Source: Bacillota bacterium (GTDB lineage Bacteria; Bacillota_I; Bacilli_A; RF39; UBA660). Taken from it: 13,180 nucleotides of DNA. The DNA lies in the NCBI GenBank assembly GCA_003149915.1, contig QAMK01000020.1:1-13180 (forward strand), written 5' to 3'. Both the position numbers and the translations under genes were made by a program. This document shows, one piece after another, positions 7,118 to 13,090 of the stretch; positions within the stretch are counted from its first letter, which is position 1; every line of letters begins with the position of its first letter. The notes under the pieces were generated by a model that saw nothing but the letters and a program-made list of their open reading frames with translations, was not told the DNA's origin and ran no database searches.

Positions 7118-8194
7118 TTATTGTACGGCTGCTTCCTGCATTTTCTTTCCCTCCTCGTTGCCCTTTTCGAGTTTGTCATACAACTCCTCGCTCATATCTT
7201 CCCAGCCCAATGCTTGCAGCTTTTCGAAAAGGGCGGCCGATTGCGCTTCAATCTGCCGGGTACAAGCGTCCTCCTTACACCCGTTTTCCATGAGATGTTT
7301 TACAAGGGCCGCATCGAGGGACTTCCCCAGAATGATGCACGTCTTGGGATACTGCGGATAGTACTCCAACGATTTCTCCGCGCAGAGGCGGGTAAACTCG
7401 TCGTAACATTGGAATTTGTTCCGGTACCCGAACGCGAGGTCGGCAAGCTGTGACGCAACGGTTTCACGGTCGGTCAGCGGGGCGAGGTAAACCTTATTCT
7501 CGATGGTCTTGTCGCCGACTTGGAAATGCTCCTTATAGAAAAATTCCGGGGTGATCTGGTGCGTGGTGAGTTCCACGTTCACCCACTCTTCCGGGTACAT
7601 CTTATCCTCGTTCCGATAGCGGATAAACACATGGGCCGGGGCATACGCTATATACGCTTCCGCACCGAGGGATTCGGCCAGCACCTTAAAGTACATCGGC
7701 AGGGAACGGCACTGTCCGGTATGCGTCCGCATGACTTTGGTTACGAACTGCTTTGTAAAATCGTCCTCACCTCCGGTATCGGCAAAATCATAGATAAACG
7801 GTTTATGCCCGTTCCCGGAATAGGGTCGGAAAAAGTATTCCGTGAGTGCCAGATTCTTCCCGGTCTTGTAGCGTTCGAGTCCGTTTGCCGCAATGAACCT
7901 TTGCAGAAACGCGACGGTTGTATCTATACCGAGGCAATAAGCGTCGTAATCGAGGTCGCCGTCGAGGTAAGCCCACTCCGCAAGGAAGACCGCACGTTTT
8001 ATGCTCAAGGGAATTTTCCCGTCGAGCATATCGGCCATTTCGAGATACGCCTGCCGGTAATGCCGGCTGCGGGATTCGCCCGGCGCTCCGTTCTGCGTCA
8101 GGCCGATCTGCTGGCCGTTCGTCCGATGCAGTGAGAATCCACAAAACAGAACGAAGATGCAGATTATTCCTTTTTTGAGCGACATCTTTTCCAT
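7118..8194 (-). CDS. Secreted transglutaminase-like (papain-fold) protein
   Basis: This is about 358 residues from the start at 8194 (MEKMSLKKG...). It has a signal peptide through FVLFCGFSLHRTNGQ. A start at 8185 is equally possible; the longer frame to 8281 runs past the promoter box and is rejected. The core THTGQCRSLPMYFKVLAE (Cys162) followed by AYAPAHVFIRY (His188) matches the Cys-His pair of the transglutaminase-like superfamily; WVNVEL may hold the third residue. The C-terminus is helical and charged (LEKLQALGWEDMSEEL-like region, then EGKKMQE). Such proteins occur in Bacteroidetes as exported cysteine-fold enzymes of unknown substrate. The zincin toxin cassette follows after 34 nt. 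The frame is intact. It may be a neighbour or may help process the toxin; that is open. Confidence 0.7.
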   Translation of the reverse strand: MEKMSLKKGIICIFVLFCGFSLHRTNGQQIGLTQNGAPGESRSRHYRQAYLEMADMLDGKIPLSIKRAVFLAEWAYLDGDLDYDAYCLGIDTTVAFLQRFIAANGLERYKTGKNLALTEYFFRPYSGNGHKPFIYDFADTGGEDDFTKQFVTKVMRTHTGQCRSLPMYFKVLAESLGAEAYIAYAPAHVFIRYRNEDKMYPEEWVNVELTTHQITPEFFYKEHFQVGDKTIENKVYLAPLTDRETVASQLADLAFGYRNKFQCYDEFTRLCAEKSLEYYPQYPKTCIILGKSLDAALVKHLMENGCKEDACTRQIEAQSAALFEKLQALGWEDMSEELYDKLEKGNEEGKKMQEAAVQ

Positions 8195-8218
8195 AGGTTT
8201 ATCAGCCAACGTGCAATT

Positions 8219-8249
8219 CAAAGTTAGCGGATAAATCCCGAAACACCAA
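8219..8249 (-). promoter_or_regulatory. Bacteroidetes-type promoter for the transglutaminase-like gene
   Basis: On the minus strand, a -7 box TAACTTTG (8226-8219, fitting TAnnTTTG) lies 20 nt downstream of a TTG -33 element (8249-8247). Transcription would start near 8212, just ahead of the ATG at 8194. The spacing fits the Bacteroidetes primary sigma consensus. It may also drive cassette 3. Confidence 0.6.
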
Positions 8250-8430
8250 GCCGCAACAACCTTACAAAGGCCATCGTACATATTTAATAATCAACAAATT
8301 GACAAAAATATTTTCTTACATTGAAATGACAGGCTGAAAATGTCCTGAAAACGCCCTGCAAAAAAGGGTAAATTCGAATCTGCCCGACAGGTTGCATGGC
8401 ATAGATTTAGCTGTTCGCAGAAAAAACGTT

Positions 8431-9126
8431 ATGTGTTACCACACCGCCTTAATCGCAGCACCGAAACAGCTATCTCTGCGCTTTGACCGGAAAGCAGATC
8501 TGATTCAGGTGTTCCGGCCGTCTTACCATGTTTCAGCATTTTCCCATGCGCAGTATCCGATCGTAACGTCCGAGGAAGAGATACAGTTCTTGCGCTGGGG
8601 GTTGATTCCCTTTTGGACGGACACTCTGGAGGATGCCATAGCAATCCGCAACCGCACGATAAACGCCCGGTCAGAAACGATCTTCTCGAAGCCTTCATTC
8701 CGGGAGCCGATCCGCAAAAAGCGTTGTTTGGTTCCGGCTTCCGGATTCTTCGATTGGCGGCATGAGGGTGAACGCAAAGTTCCCTACGACATTACCGTGC
8801 ATGACCTCCCCATCATAGCTTTCGCAGGGATATTCGATTGCTGGCACAACAAAGAGCTTGATGAATACGTCGGAACTTATTCGATCATCACGACCGGGGC
8901 AAACGAAATGATGCGTTACATACACAATACGAACTTCCGGATGCCGGTGATTCTGCGACCGAAAGACGAGCAGCGATGGCTCGACCCGGAACTGTCCGAG
9001 AAAGAGATTATGGGACTGCTGAAGCCCTATCCCGACAAGGCTATGGCAGGGAATATCATAGATAACGATTTTATCCGGAAATCGCCTTACGACCCTTCGA
9101 TCTTGAGCATGGCGATTCCCGGATAG
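8431..9126 (+). CDS. SRAP/HMCES-type abasic-site shielding protein
   Basis: SRAP proteins form a covalent thiazolidine link to abasic sites in single-stranded DNA through Cys2, protecting them during damage. The start at 8431 is fixed by chemistry: the protein must begin Met-Cys, and here it reads MCYHTALIA. An in-frame ATG at 8392 would bury the Cys. The family motifs follow in order: WGLIPFW, NARSET (Asn78), RCLVPASGFFDW, and IHNTNFRMPVIL (His165). Length is 231 residues, as usual. The catalytic Glu of the common GFYEW motif is Asp here (Asp108). It is transcribed away from the toxin block. Together with umuDC it gives the element a DNA-damage theme. The frame is intact. Confidence 0.9.
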   Translation: MCYHTALIAAPKQLSLRFDRKADLIQVFRPSYHVSAFSHAQYPIVTSEEEIQFLRWGLIPFWTDTLEDAIAIRNRTINARSETIFSKPSFREPIRKKRCLVPASGFFDWRHEGERKVPYDITVHDLPIIAFAGIFDCWHNKELDEYVGTYSIITTGANEMMRYIHNTNFRMPVILRPKDEQRWLDPELSEKEIMGLLKPYPDKAMAGNIIDNDFIRKSPYDPSILSMAIPG

Positions 9127-9154
9127 ATCGCTCTACGCTGTGGCCGCGCCCCCC

Positions 9155-9423
9155 CTAAATATGGGGCAGGTGGGATTCGCGCAGTATCGGCGCAAGCGCC
9201 TCGCACATTTCAAAGGACGCCCGGTTCCGGTCGTCGATGCGAATCTGGCCGAAGGCCATATACAAAGCCGAAACCTTTATCAACCGAAACAACCTTTGCT
9301 GGATTGTCGGATGCAGTAATGCAATGCTTTCCACAAAATTTTCCGTATTGAACCCATAGTTGTTCAAGACTTCCGCAAGCGGTTTGAGATTGGAATTCGA
9401 TGCTACGATTTGATCCGACGCAT
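9155..9423 (-). pseudogene. Small conserved-looking protein downstream of DUF932 gene, start unclear
   Basis: The reading SNSNLKPLAEVLNNYGFNTE, then NFVESIALLHPTIQQRLFRL, to ...ILRESHLPHI is clearly coding-like and ends at 9155, but no ATG lies at a sensible place in its frame. The ATG at 9421-9423, inside the end of the DUF932 gene (LMRRIKS), would serve if one base were restored within the next few codons. That would give about 89 residues and a short overlap with the upstream gene. I do not recognise the family; it looks helical and cytoplasmic. It could instead start at a non-standard codon. Its position directly after the DUF932 gene suggests an operon. Confidence 0.5.
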
Positions 9424-10511
9424 GAGTTCGCCGGAAATCTCGTGCAGTTCCCGGCTGCGGGTCGGTTCCATTTCCCGGGCAACGGCCGTCAATCCCTGTG
9501 TCAGTTTCCAAAGGGAAGGGCCGCCGGAAAGCCCGTCTTCGGGATTACCGTTCATCAATAATTTCTGAACGCTCTCACCTTCGGATTTAAGGAGCTTATT
9601 TGCCTTGACGAGTTTCTTGAATTCGTCGTCGAAGTCCACCTTGACGCGGCCTGCCGCATGATGTTATCCCGGCTATACAGATTCTTCGTAAAGTCTTTGG
9701 TTGCCGACACCGTTGTTTCCGTTTCAAGGGCATAAGTGCGTTCGGAAAACTGAAGGTTATCGGGCAGCCGGGAGCCGAGGTGTACCTGCTTCATCAGGCT
9801 CTCACGCACCATCCCGTTCAGGCAGACACCATTGAGCAGATATGCCCGCATATCCACAGCCCCGTCCCCGTAGTCGGAGGTAGAGAACCGTGCGCCCATA
9901 TAGACCATCACCGTTCCGTTGAATTCCGTCGGGATACTGATAGGTTCCGGGAGGATCGTTTCGACCCAGATTTTTGTGTCGCTCATATAAGCATCGCAGG
10001 GAACGGCGCCCTGGCTCATGGCTTCCGGCAGAAAGGCCGTAAGGATCTGCTCGCTGTTCAGACGCCGGTAGCTGTCCGACAACACACCGCGCACCTGGTT
10101 GCCGACAGTCCGCACCAGCACGCGCGTGCGCTCCGTCCACCCGGAATGTTCGTTGAGAATCTGCGTCGCAAGCTGCCGCTGCCACTCCGTACCTTCTGAT
10201 AGCTGCCGGAGGTATTTCGAGGGGATATTCATCTTCTCGGCCAACTGCCCTACTGCGTGCGGATGAAGCGAGTAGCGGTTCTTATTAACATTCATCGTAA
10301 TATATCCCTGTTCGGTGAATTTGATTACCGGAACCGTATCTTTCTTTTTGAGTTCAACCCCGATCGGGGCAATGAAATCCTGCGCGGAACGGTGTTCCGA
10401 CATTAACCGCTGAAGCGTTTGTTTCACGTTGTTCTGGTTGCGGTCGATCATACGTTGCACCGTGTTCGTCACAACGTCGTTGAGTCCTTTCTGCAATTCG
10501 ATTTTATTCAT
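9403..10511 (-). pseudogene. DUF932 family protein, one frameshift
   Basis: DUF932 proteins are phage, plasmid and ICE-borne proteins of unknown function. The diagnostic stretch is VRTVGNQVRGVLSDSYRRLN, preceded by an N-terminal domain (FTEQGYITMNVNKNRYSLHP) and followed by ARFSTSDYGDGAVDMRAYLL. The frame breaks at about 9645-9660, where NIMRQAA should continue as VKVDFDDEFKKLVKANKLLK. One missing base explains it. Repaired, it has about 369 residues and ends ELHEISGELMRRIKS. A small hairpin (10531-10546) lies in the leader. It shares an element-maintenance neighbourhood with ParB, ORF6N and XRE remnants. The family call is good. As written, the last 80 or so residues are replaced by an out-of-frame tail. 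Confidence 0.75.
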
Positions 10512-10593
10512 AGTTTCGGCCCATATTTAACCTGCCGGGCATGGCAGGGGTTAATAAATTAATAATTGATATTTTACCGGAATTAAATCGAAT

Positions 10594-10615
10594 CAATGTC
10601 TTTATAAGACATTTG
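10594..10615. promoter_or_regulatory. Palindromic operator-like motif 1
   Basis: A perfect 8-bp inverted repeat, AATGTCTT (10595-10602) and AAGACATT (10606-10613), with a 3-nt spacer, lies about 85 bp upstream of the DUF932 start. A close copy of the motif (TCAATGTCTTT..AGACAT) is at 10991-11009. Two related palindromes 400 bp apart suggest one regulator, possibly the lost XRE protein. Confidence 0.4.
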
Positions 10616-10681
10616 ATTATCCCGGCTCTCGGAGCAAAGGGCAATAACAGGCGGCAAGGCCGGAGCCGGGGATCGAGGTAT

Positions 10682-10710
10682 AAAAAAAGCACCTTTACGG
10701 TGCTTTTTTT
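10682..10710. terminator. Bidirectional terminator
   Basis: A perfect 12-bp stem (10682-10693 with 10699-10710) carries A7 on one side and T7 on the other and closes on TTTAC. It works in principle in either direction. It separates the DUF932 leader from the small ORF at 10778. Confidence 0.75.
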
Positions 10711-10753
10711 GTGCCGAGACTTCAGCCTGCCACGGCGTAGGCTGCGCGTCTGT

Positions 10754-10761
10754 TATCTTTG
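10754..10761 (+). promoter_or_regulatory. TAnnTTTG -7 box before small ORF
   Basis: TATCTTTG fits the Bacteroidetes -7 consensus and sits 17 bp before the ATG of the small ORF. A convincing -33 TTG is not visible, so this is tentative. Confidence 0.4.
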
Positions 10762-10777
10762 CGCAGGAGCCGGAAGA

Positions 10778-10911
10778 ATGACAAGAATATAAAATTTAGC
10801 AACTATTGGAAAAGAGAATTCCGAGAGAAACGACCAGCTTTCGATGCTTGGGTAGCACGTCAGTCAAACCAGCCAGCCCCTGAACCCGTAAGAGCGGCCG
10901 AACAGGAATAA
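10778..10911 (+). pseudogene. Small 44-residue protein gene, one-base frameshift near the start
   Basis: The frame ending at the TAA 10909-10911 reads NIKFSNYWKREFREKRPAFD, then AWVARQSNQPAPEPVRAAEQE, which looks like real charged protein sequence. The ATG at 10778 is out of frame by one: restoring one A after ATGACA gives MTKNIKFSNYWKREF and a 44-residue product. A TAnnTTTG box lies upstream and a perfect terminator directly downstream, making a complete one-gene transcription unit. I do not recognise the family. Without the repair there is no normal start codon. It was easily missed because of its length. Confidence 0.45.
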
Positions 10912-10916
10912 AACAC

Positions 10917-10950
10917 AAACAGATAGCTGCCTTTCAGCAGCTATCTGTTT
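10917..10950 (+). terminator. Terminator of the small ORF, symmetric
   Basis: A perfect 14-bp stem (10917-10930 with 10937-10950) closes on CTTTCA, six bases after the small ORF stop. It begins AAA and ends TTT, so it may act on both strands. Confidence 0.65.
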
Positions 10951-10990
10951 CCGGGCTACCGACAAGGCCCCGATAGCTTCATAAATCGTC

Positions 10991-11009
10991 TCAATGTCTT
11001 TTTAGACAT
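10991..11009. promoter_or_regulatory. Palindromic operator-like motif 2
   Basis: ATGTCT (10994-10999) and AGACAT (11004-11009) around TTTT, preceded by TCA, resemble motif 1 at 10594. This copy overlaps the end of the ORF6N remnant, so it may be coincidental or a site created by the deletion there. Confidence 0.3.
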
Positions 11010-11175
11010 CCACACTCAAATCGTTTATCGCTTCCAGATTATCTCTTACATAGCGCTTAACCAACATAAGTCTGCGTCGTATTTCTACCTGGTAAAGTGC
11101 GGCGAGGTCGAAATCGAGCATCACGCGCTGGCCGCAGATCTCGAAGATTTTATTTTGGATAGGTTGAAGTTCCAT
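11002..11175 (-). pseudogene. ORF6N-domain protein, internally deleted (57 residues)
   Basis: The start MELQPIQNKIFEICGQRVML, then DFDLAALYQVE, is the classic opening of the ORF6N (KilA-N-like) DNA-binding domain of phage and mobile-element proteins. Full proteins have about 180 or more residues. Here the reading jumps after about residue 31 to IRRRLMLVKRYVRDNLEAIN and stops at 11002, so most of the domain is missing while the frame stays open. A TAnnTTTG box (TATCTTTG on the minus strand, 11211-11204) lies 28 bp upstream, so it may still be transcribed. It could be a mini-protein, but a deletion remnant is more likely. Confidence 0.6.
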
Positions 11176-11203
11176 TGTTTGGGTAGTGACGGGGTTCCGT
11201 GGT

Positions 11204-11211
11204 CAAAGATA
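11204..11211 (-). promoter_or_regulatory. TAnnTTTG -7 box before ORF6N remnant
   Basis: TATCTTTG on the minus strand lies 28 bp upstream of the ORF6N ATG. It is identical to the box before the small ORF at 10754. The -33 element is not clear. Confidence 0.45.
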
Positions 11212-11247
11212 GTAAGAAAAACCCGAACACGTTCAGAAATTGAAGCC

Positions 11248-11400
11248 CTATTTCTTGGATGGTATATCAAACCCCTCAACATCGAAAAACTCGCGGAGAG
11301 TAATGCCGAAGTACTCGCAAAGAATATAGATCGAATCCAGAGAAGGGGTGCGCAGCAAGGCTTCGTATTATGTTATCAGCCACGAGAAATAAGGGGACAT
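11248..11400 (-). pseudogene. XRE-family helix-turn-helix regulator, C-terminal remnant with stop
   Basis: The minus strand reads YEALLRTPSLDSIYILCEYF, then GITLREFFDVEG, ending at 11248. This matches the second half of an XRE HTH domain (PSLDxIYxICEYFGITxxEFF). An in-frame TAA (11368-11370) interrupts it, and beyond it MSPYFSWLIT reaches a possible ATG at 11400. The first helices are absent. It lies directly upstream of the ORF6N remnant and may have been the regulator of this block. It is dead as written. Confidence 0.5.
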
Positions 11401-11413
11401 TCCCCTAAACGAC

Positions 11414-11455
11414 AGGTCGGAACAGCGATTGTTTTAACAATTCCTGTTCCGGCCT
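11414..11455. terminator. Long imperfect hairpin, possible terminator
   Basis: Twenty-base arms (11414-11433 and 11436-11455) pair with two mismatches and meet at a very tight turn. It is followed by TTGTTC rather than a strong T run, so its terminator role is uncertain. Confidence 0.4.
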
Positions 11456-11694
11456 TTGTTCGTTATAGTATGCCCTAAAATCTGGTAGGAACCACTACAA
11501 CCGCGGTTTCGATATATGTAACCCTGGCCGTTTTTTCTTCGATCTGTTCACACAAACGATATATGCCGCCGTTCTCCGCTCGGTTTCAGCCTATGGCAAC
11601 TCGGACGGAAAGGACAGTCTTTACGGGTCGGCAGAGACTTTCGCACCCCGTCCCGGTTTCAACGGTCTGAAAAAAACGGCGGCACAACTCATCA

Positions 11695-11760
11695 CGGATA
11701 CGGTTCCAGCTTCACCGACTTCACCGCAGGACTGCTGCCGAACCTCCGGAACCGTATCCG
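11695..11760. repeat. Perfect 13-bp inverted repeat with 40-nt interior
   Basis: CGGATACGGTTCC (11695-11707) and GGAACCGTATCCG (11748-11760) are perfect inverted copies. The length and perfection exceed what coding sequence normally gives. Confidence 0.6.
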
Positions 11761-11848
11761 TACTTACATTCCCGGCCAGACGCCCGAACGCAGGCGCAGG
11801 CCGGGCAGCGGCGGTGTACAATGTCCGTTCCCGCGTTTTGACCACAGC

Positions 11849-11921
11849 AAAACGAAGCTCCGCCGCCACGTGTGCGGATTACACTTGCTTCCCGGCCGGG
11901 AGCAGGCGGCGGACTTCGTTT
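11849..11921. repeat. Nested hairpin: long outer stem with inner palindrome
   Basis: The outer arms AAACGAAG-TCCGCCGCC (11850-11867, one bulged C) and GGCGGCGGACTTCGTTT (11905-11921) enclose an inner palindrome TGCT(T)CCCGG/CCGGGAGCA (11885-11904). Together they form a stacked two-part stem. Confidence 0.55.
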
Positions 11922-12093
11922 CTTCGTCTTCCGGCTCCGCGCGGCGGAGTGCGGCATCCTATCCCCGTCCGGCGTAAAGGTGCGTCACTAACTCAAGTTT
12001 ATTCCCCCGGACGGTTCCGGGTCGGCCGCCGCCGTGTGCAGTCCCTGCTGCGCACGGTCGGCCCCGGCTCGGTTTTTGTCGTTTCACTGCCAA

Positions 12094-12123
12094 AGTCGGG
12101 AGTGGTTAAACCCGGCTTTTTTT
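12094..12123 (+). terminator. Plus-strand terminator ending the GC-rich stretch
   Basis: AGTCGGG and CCCGGCT pair (one G-U) around AGTGGTTAAA and are followed by seven or more Ts. It implies plus-strand transcription through the structured stretch before it, convergent with the ParB remnant. Confidence 0.55.
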
Positions 12124-12999
12124 AATGTTTTTCCCCGGTTCGCCGGGTTTTCGGCGCCGGAGTTTAGCGGCTCCAACGCCTGTACGGATTTCGTCTACTT
12201 TTTTCTTGAAGTTCTGTTCGGCAAACTCTTCGAGCAATTTCATCTCCGGGTCTTCCATTTCTACCGCTGGGACAACAACTTTCGATAAGTATGCTTGAAT
12301 ATACATCCGGAGCACCATATTGAAATACTGGGGCGTGAATCCTTCTACGGCGGCGAGGTGCTGAACGTCGCTATCCTTGCTGTTGTCCCACTCAAGCCCC
12401 AATTCCTCAAATCTCGAATTCGAAATTTAGGTTTTAAGCAGTGCGAACAGGGCAACGTTCTTCTCCTCTTGTTTGAGGTTGGCACGGGTAACTTTCCCTT
12501 GCTTAACAACCTCTCGTATGTCCGAATAAACCGCCTGAACGTATTGGTTTCGCACTGTACGATCCTGCCGTTTCAGTGCCTCGATCGGCCGCTCGGGTGC
12601 AATCATTTCATAGACCTGCCGACCCTCGTCGTCTACCTCGCCCGTGGCGACCTCCTCTTCTTCGACTTCCTCGTAGATCACCCGGACATCGCGGTTCTCG
12701 ATCAGGGCGTATTTGCGGATTCGTCCCTCCTCGACGGCGTATTCGAAATCCGCGTATTCGGCCTTAAAATCCTCCGTTTCGCTTTCGTAGTCCGCGAGGG
12801 CTTCTTGTACTCCTCCTCTCCTCATAGGCGTCCGGATCGACTGTTTCAGGAGGTTCCGGGGCATCGACCTCTCCGGAGATATACATCGGGATCTTCGTGA
12901 CGGTGTAGCCCTGCTCCTCCAGCGTTTCGAGCACCATTTCGCTCGAGAAATCGCGTTGTACTGCGATCATCGCGCGCGGATAGCCCTTGAGAGCATCTA
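12106..12999 (-). pseudogene. ParB-like partition protein, C-terminal half only, frameshifted
   Basis: Plasmid/ICE ParB binds centromere-like sites for segregation. The reading starts at the right-hand repeat as LDALKGYPRAMIAVQRDFSS, then EMVLETLEEQGYTVTKIP, an acidic stretch, ALADYESETEDFKAEYADFE, GRIRKYALIENRDVRVIY, ERPIEALKRQDRTVRNQYV and, after an in-frame TAA at 12427, SRFEELGLEWDNSKDSDVQH to the stop at 12106. The order matches the C-terminal region of large Bacteroidetes ParB proteins as I remember them. The nuclease/ParB and HTH domains that should precede it are absent, and the sequence meets the att-like repeat instead. Near 12820-12840 two lost Gs (or one extra base) change frame. 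ATG 12970 could start a short product. It is clearly non-functional as a full ParB. Confidence 0.55.
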
Positions 13000-13024
13000 G
13001 ATAATCAATGATTATCGGTCTTTT
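13000..13024. repeat. Right copy of 25-bp direct repeat, attR-like
   Basis: Identical to 57-81. The left flank is the truncated ParB remnant. The right flank GCTTTG supplies the six bases missing from the split tRNA-Lys terminator, so the sequence to the right is probably the original chromosomal continuation. Confidence 0.65.
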
Positions 13025-13090
13025 GCTTTGCAGGGCCAGATGCCGGAGCGGCATCTCGGATACGCACGGCTCCGGTGCCCCCTCCCCCGG

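Larger units (their letters stand above)
11468..12093 (+). other. GC-rich structured stretch with a long open frame lacking an early ATG
   Basis: No recognised gene was found. One plus frame is open without stops from about 11468 to 12123 (starting YALKSGRNHYNRGFDICNPG, later SVSAYGNSDGKDSLYGSAET), but its first ATG is only at 11814, and it reads into low-complexity Arg/Pro/Ala sequence. The stretch also holds two large inverted repeats (11695-11760 and 11849-11921), a hairpin CTCCGC/GCGGAG near 11935-11950, and ends at a terminator. It may be decayed coding sequence, a structured RNA, or a transfer/replication origin. None can be proved from sequence. Confidence 0.35.

Noticed and set aside
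7520..8134. Plus-strand ORF of 204 codons
   Set aside because: It is antisense to the transglutaminase-like gene, whose signal peptide, Cys-His motifs and promoter identify the true strand.
9780..10199. Plus-strand ORF of 139 codons
   Set aside because: It lies antisense within the DUF932 core and is rich in His/Pro/Arg as shadow frames of GC-rich genes often are.
11155..11478. Plus-strand ORF of 107 codons
   Set aside because: It is antisense to the recognisable ORF6N and XRE remnants.
12295..12900. Plus-strand ORF of 201 codons
   Set aside because: It is the complement of the acidic ParB-like sequence and shows no start signal or family motif.
12764..13054. Minus-strand ORF starting MPLRHLALQSKRP and running through the right repeat
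   Set aside because: Its first 25 or so codons are the reverse reading of chromosomal flank and the terminator repeat; the real coding signal begins only inside the element.
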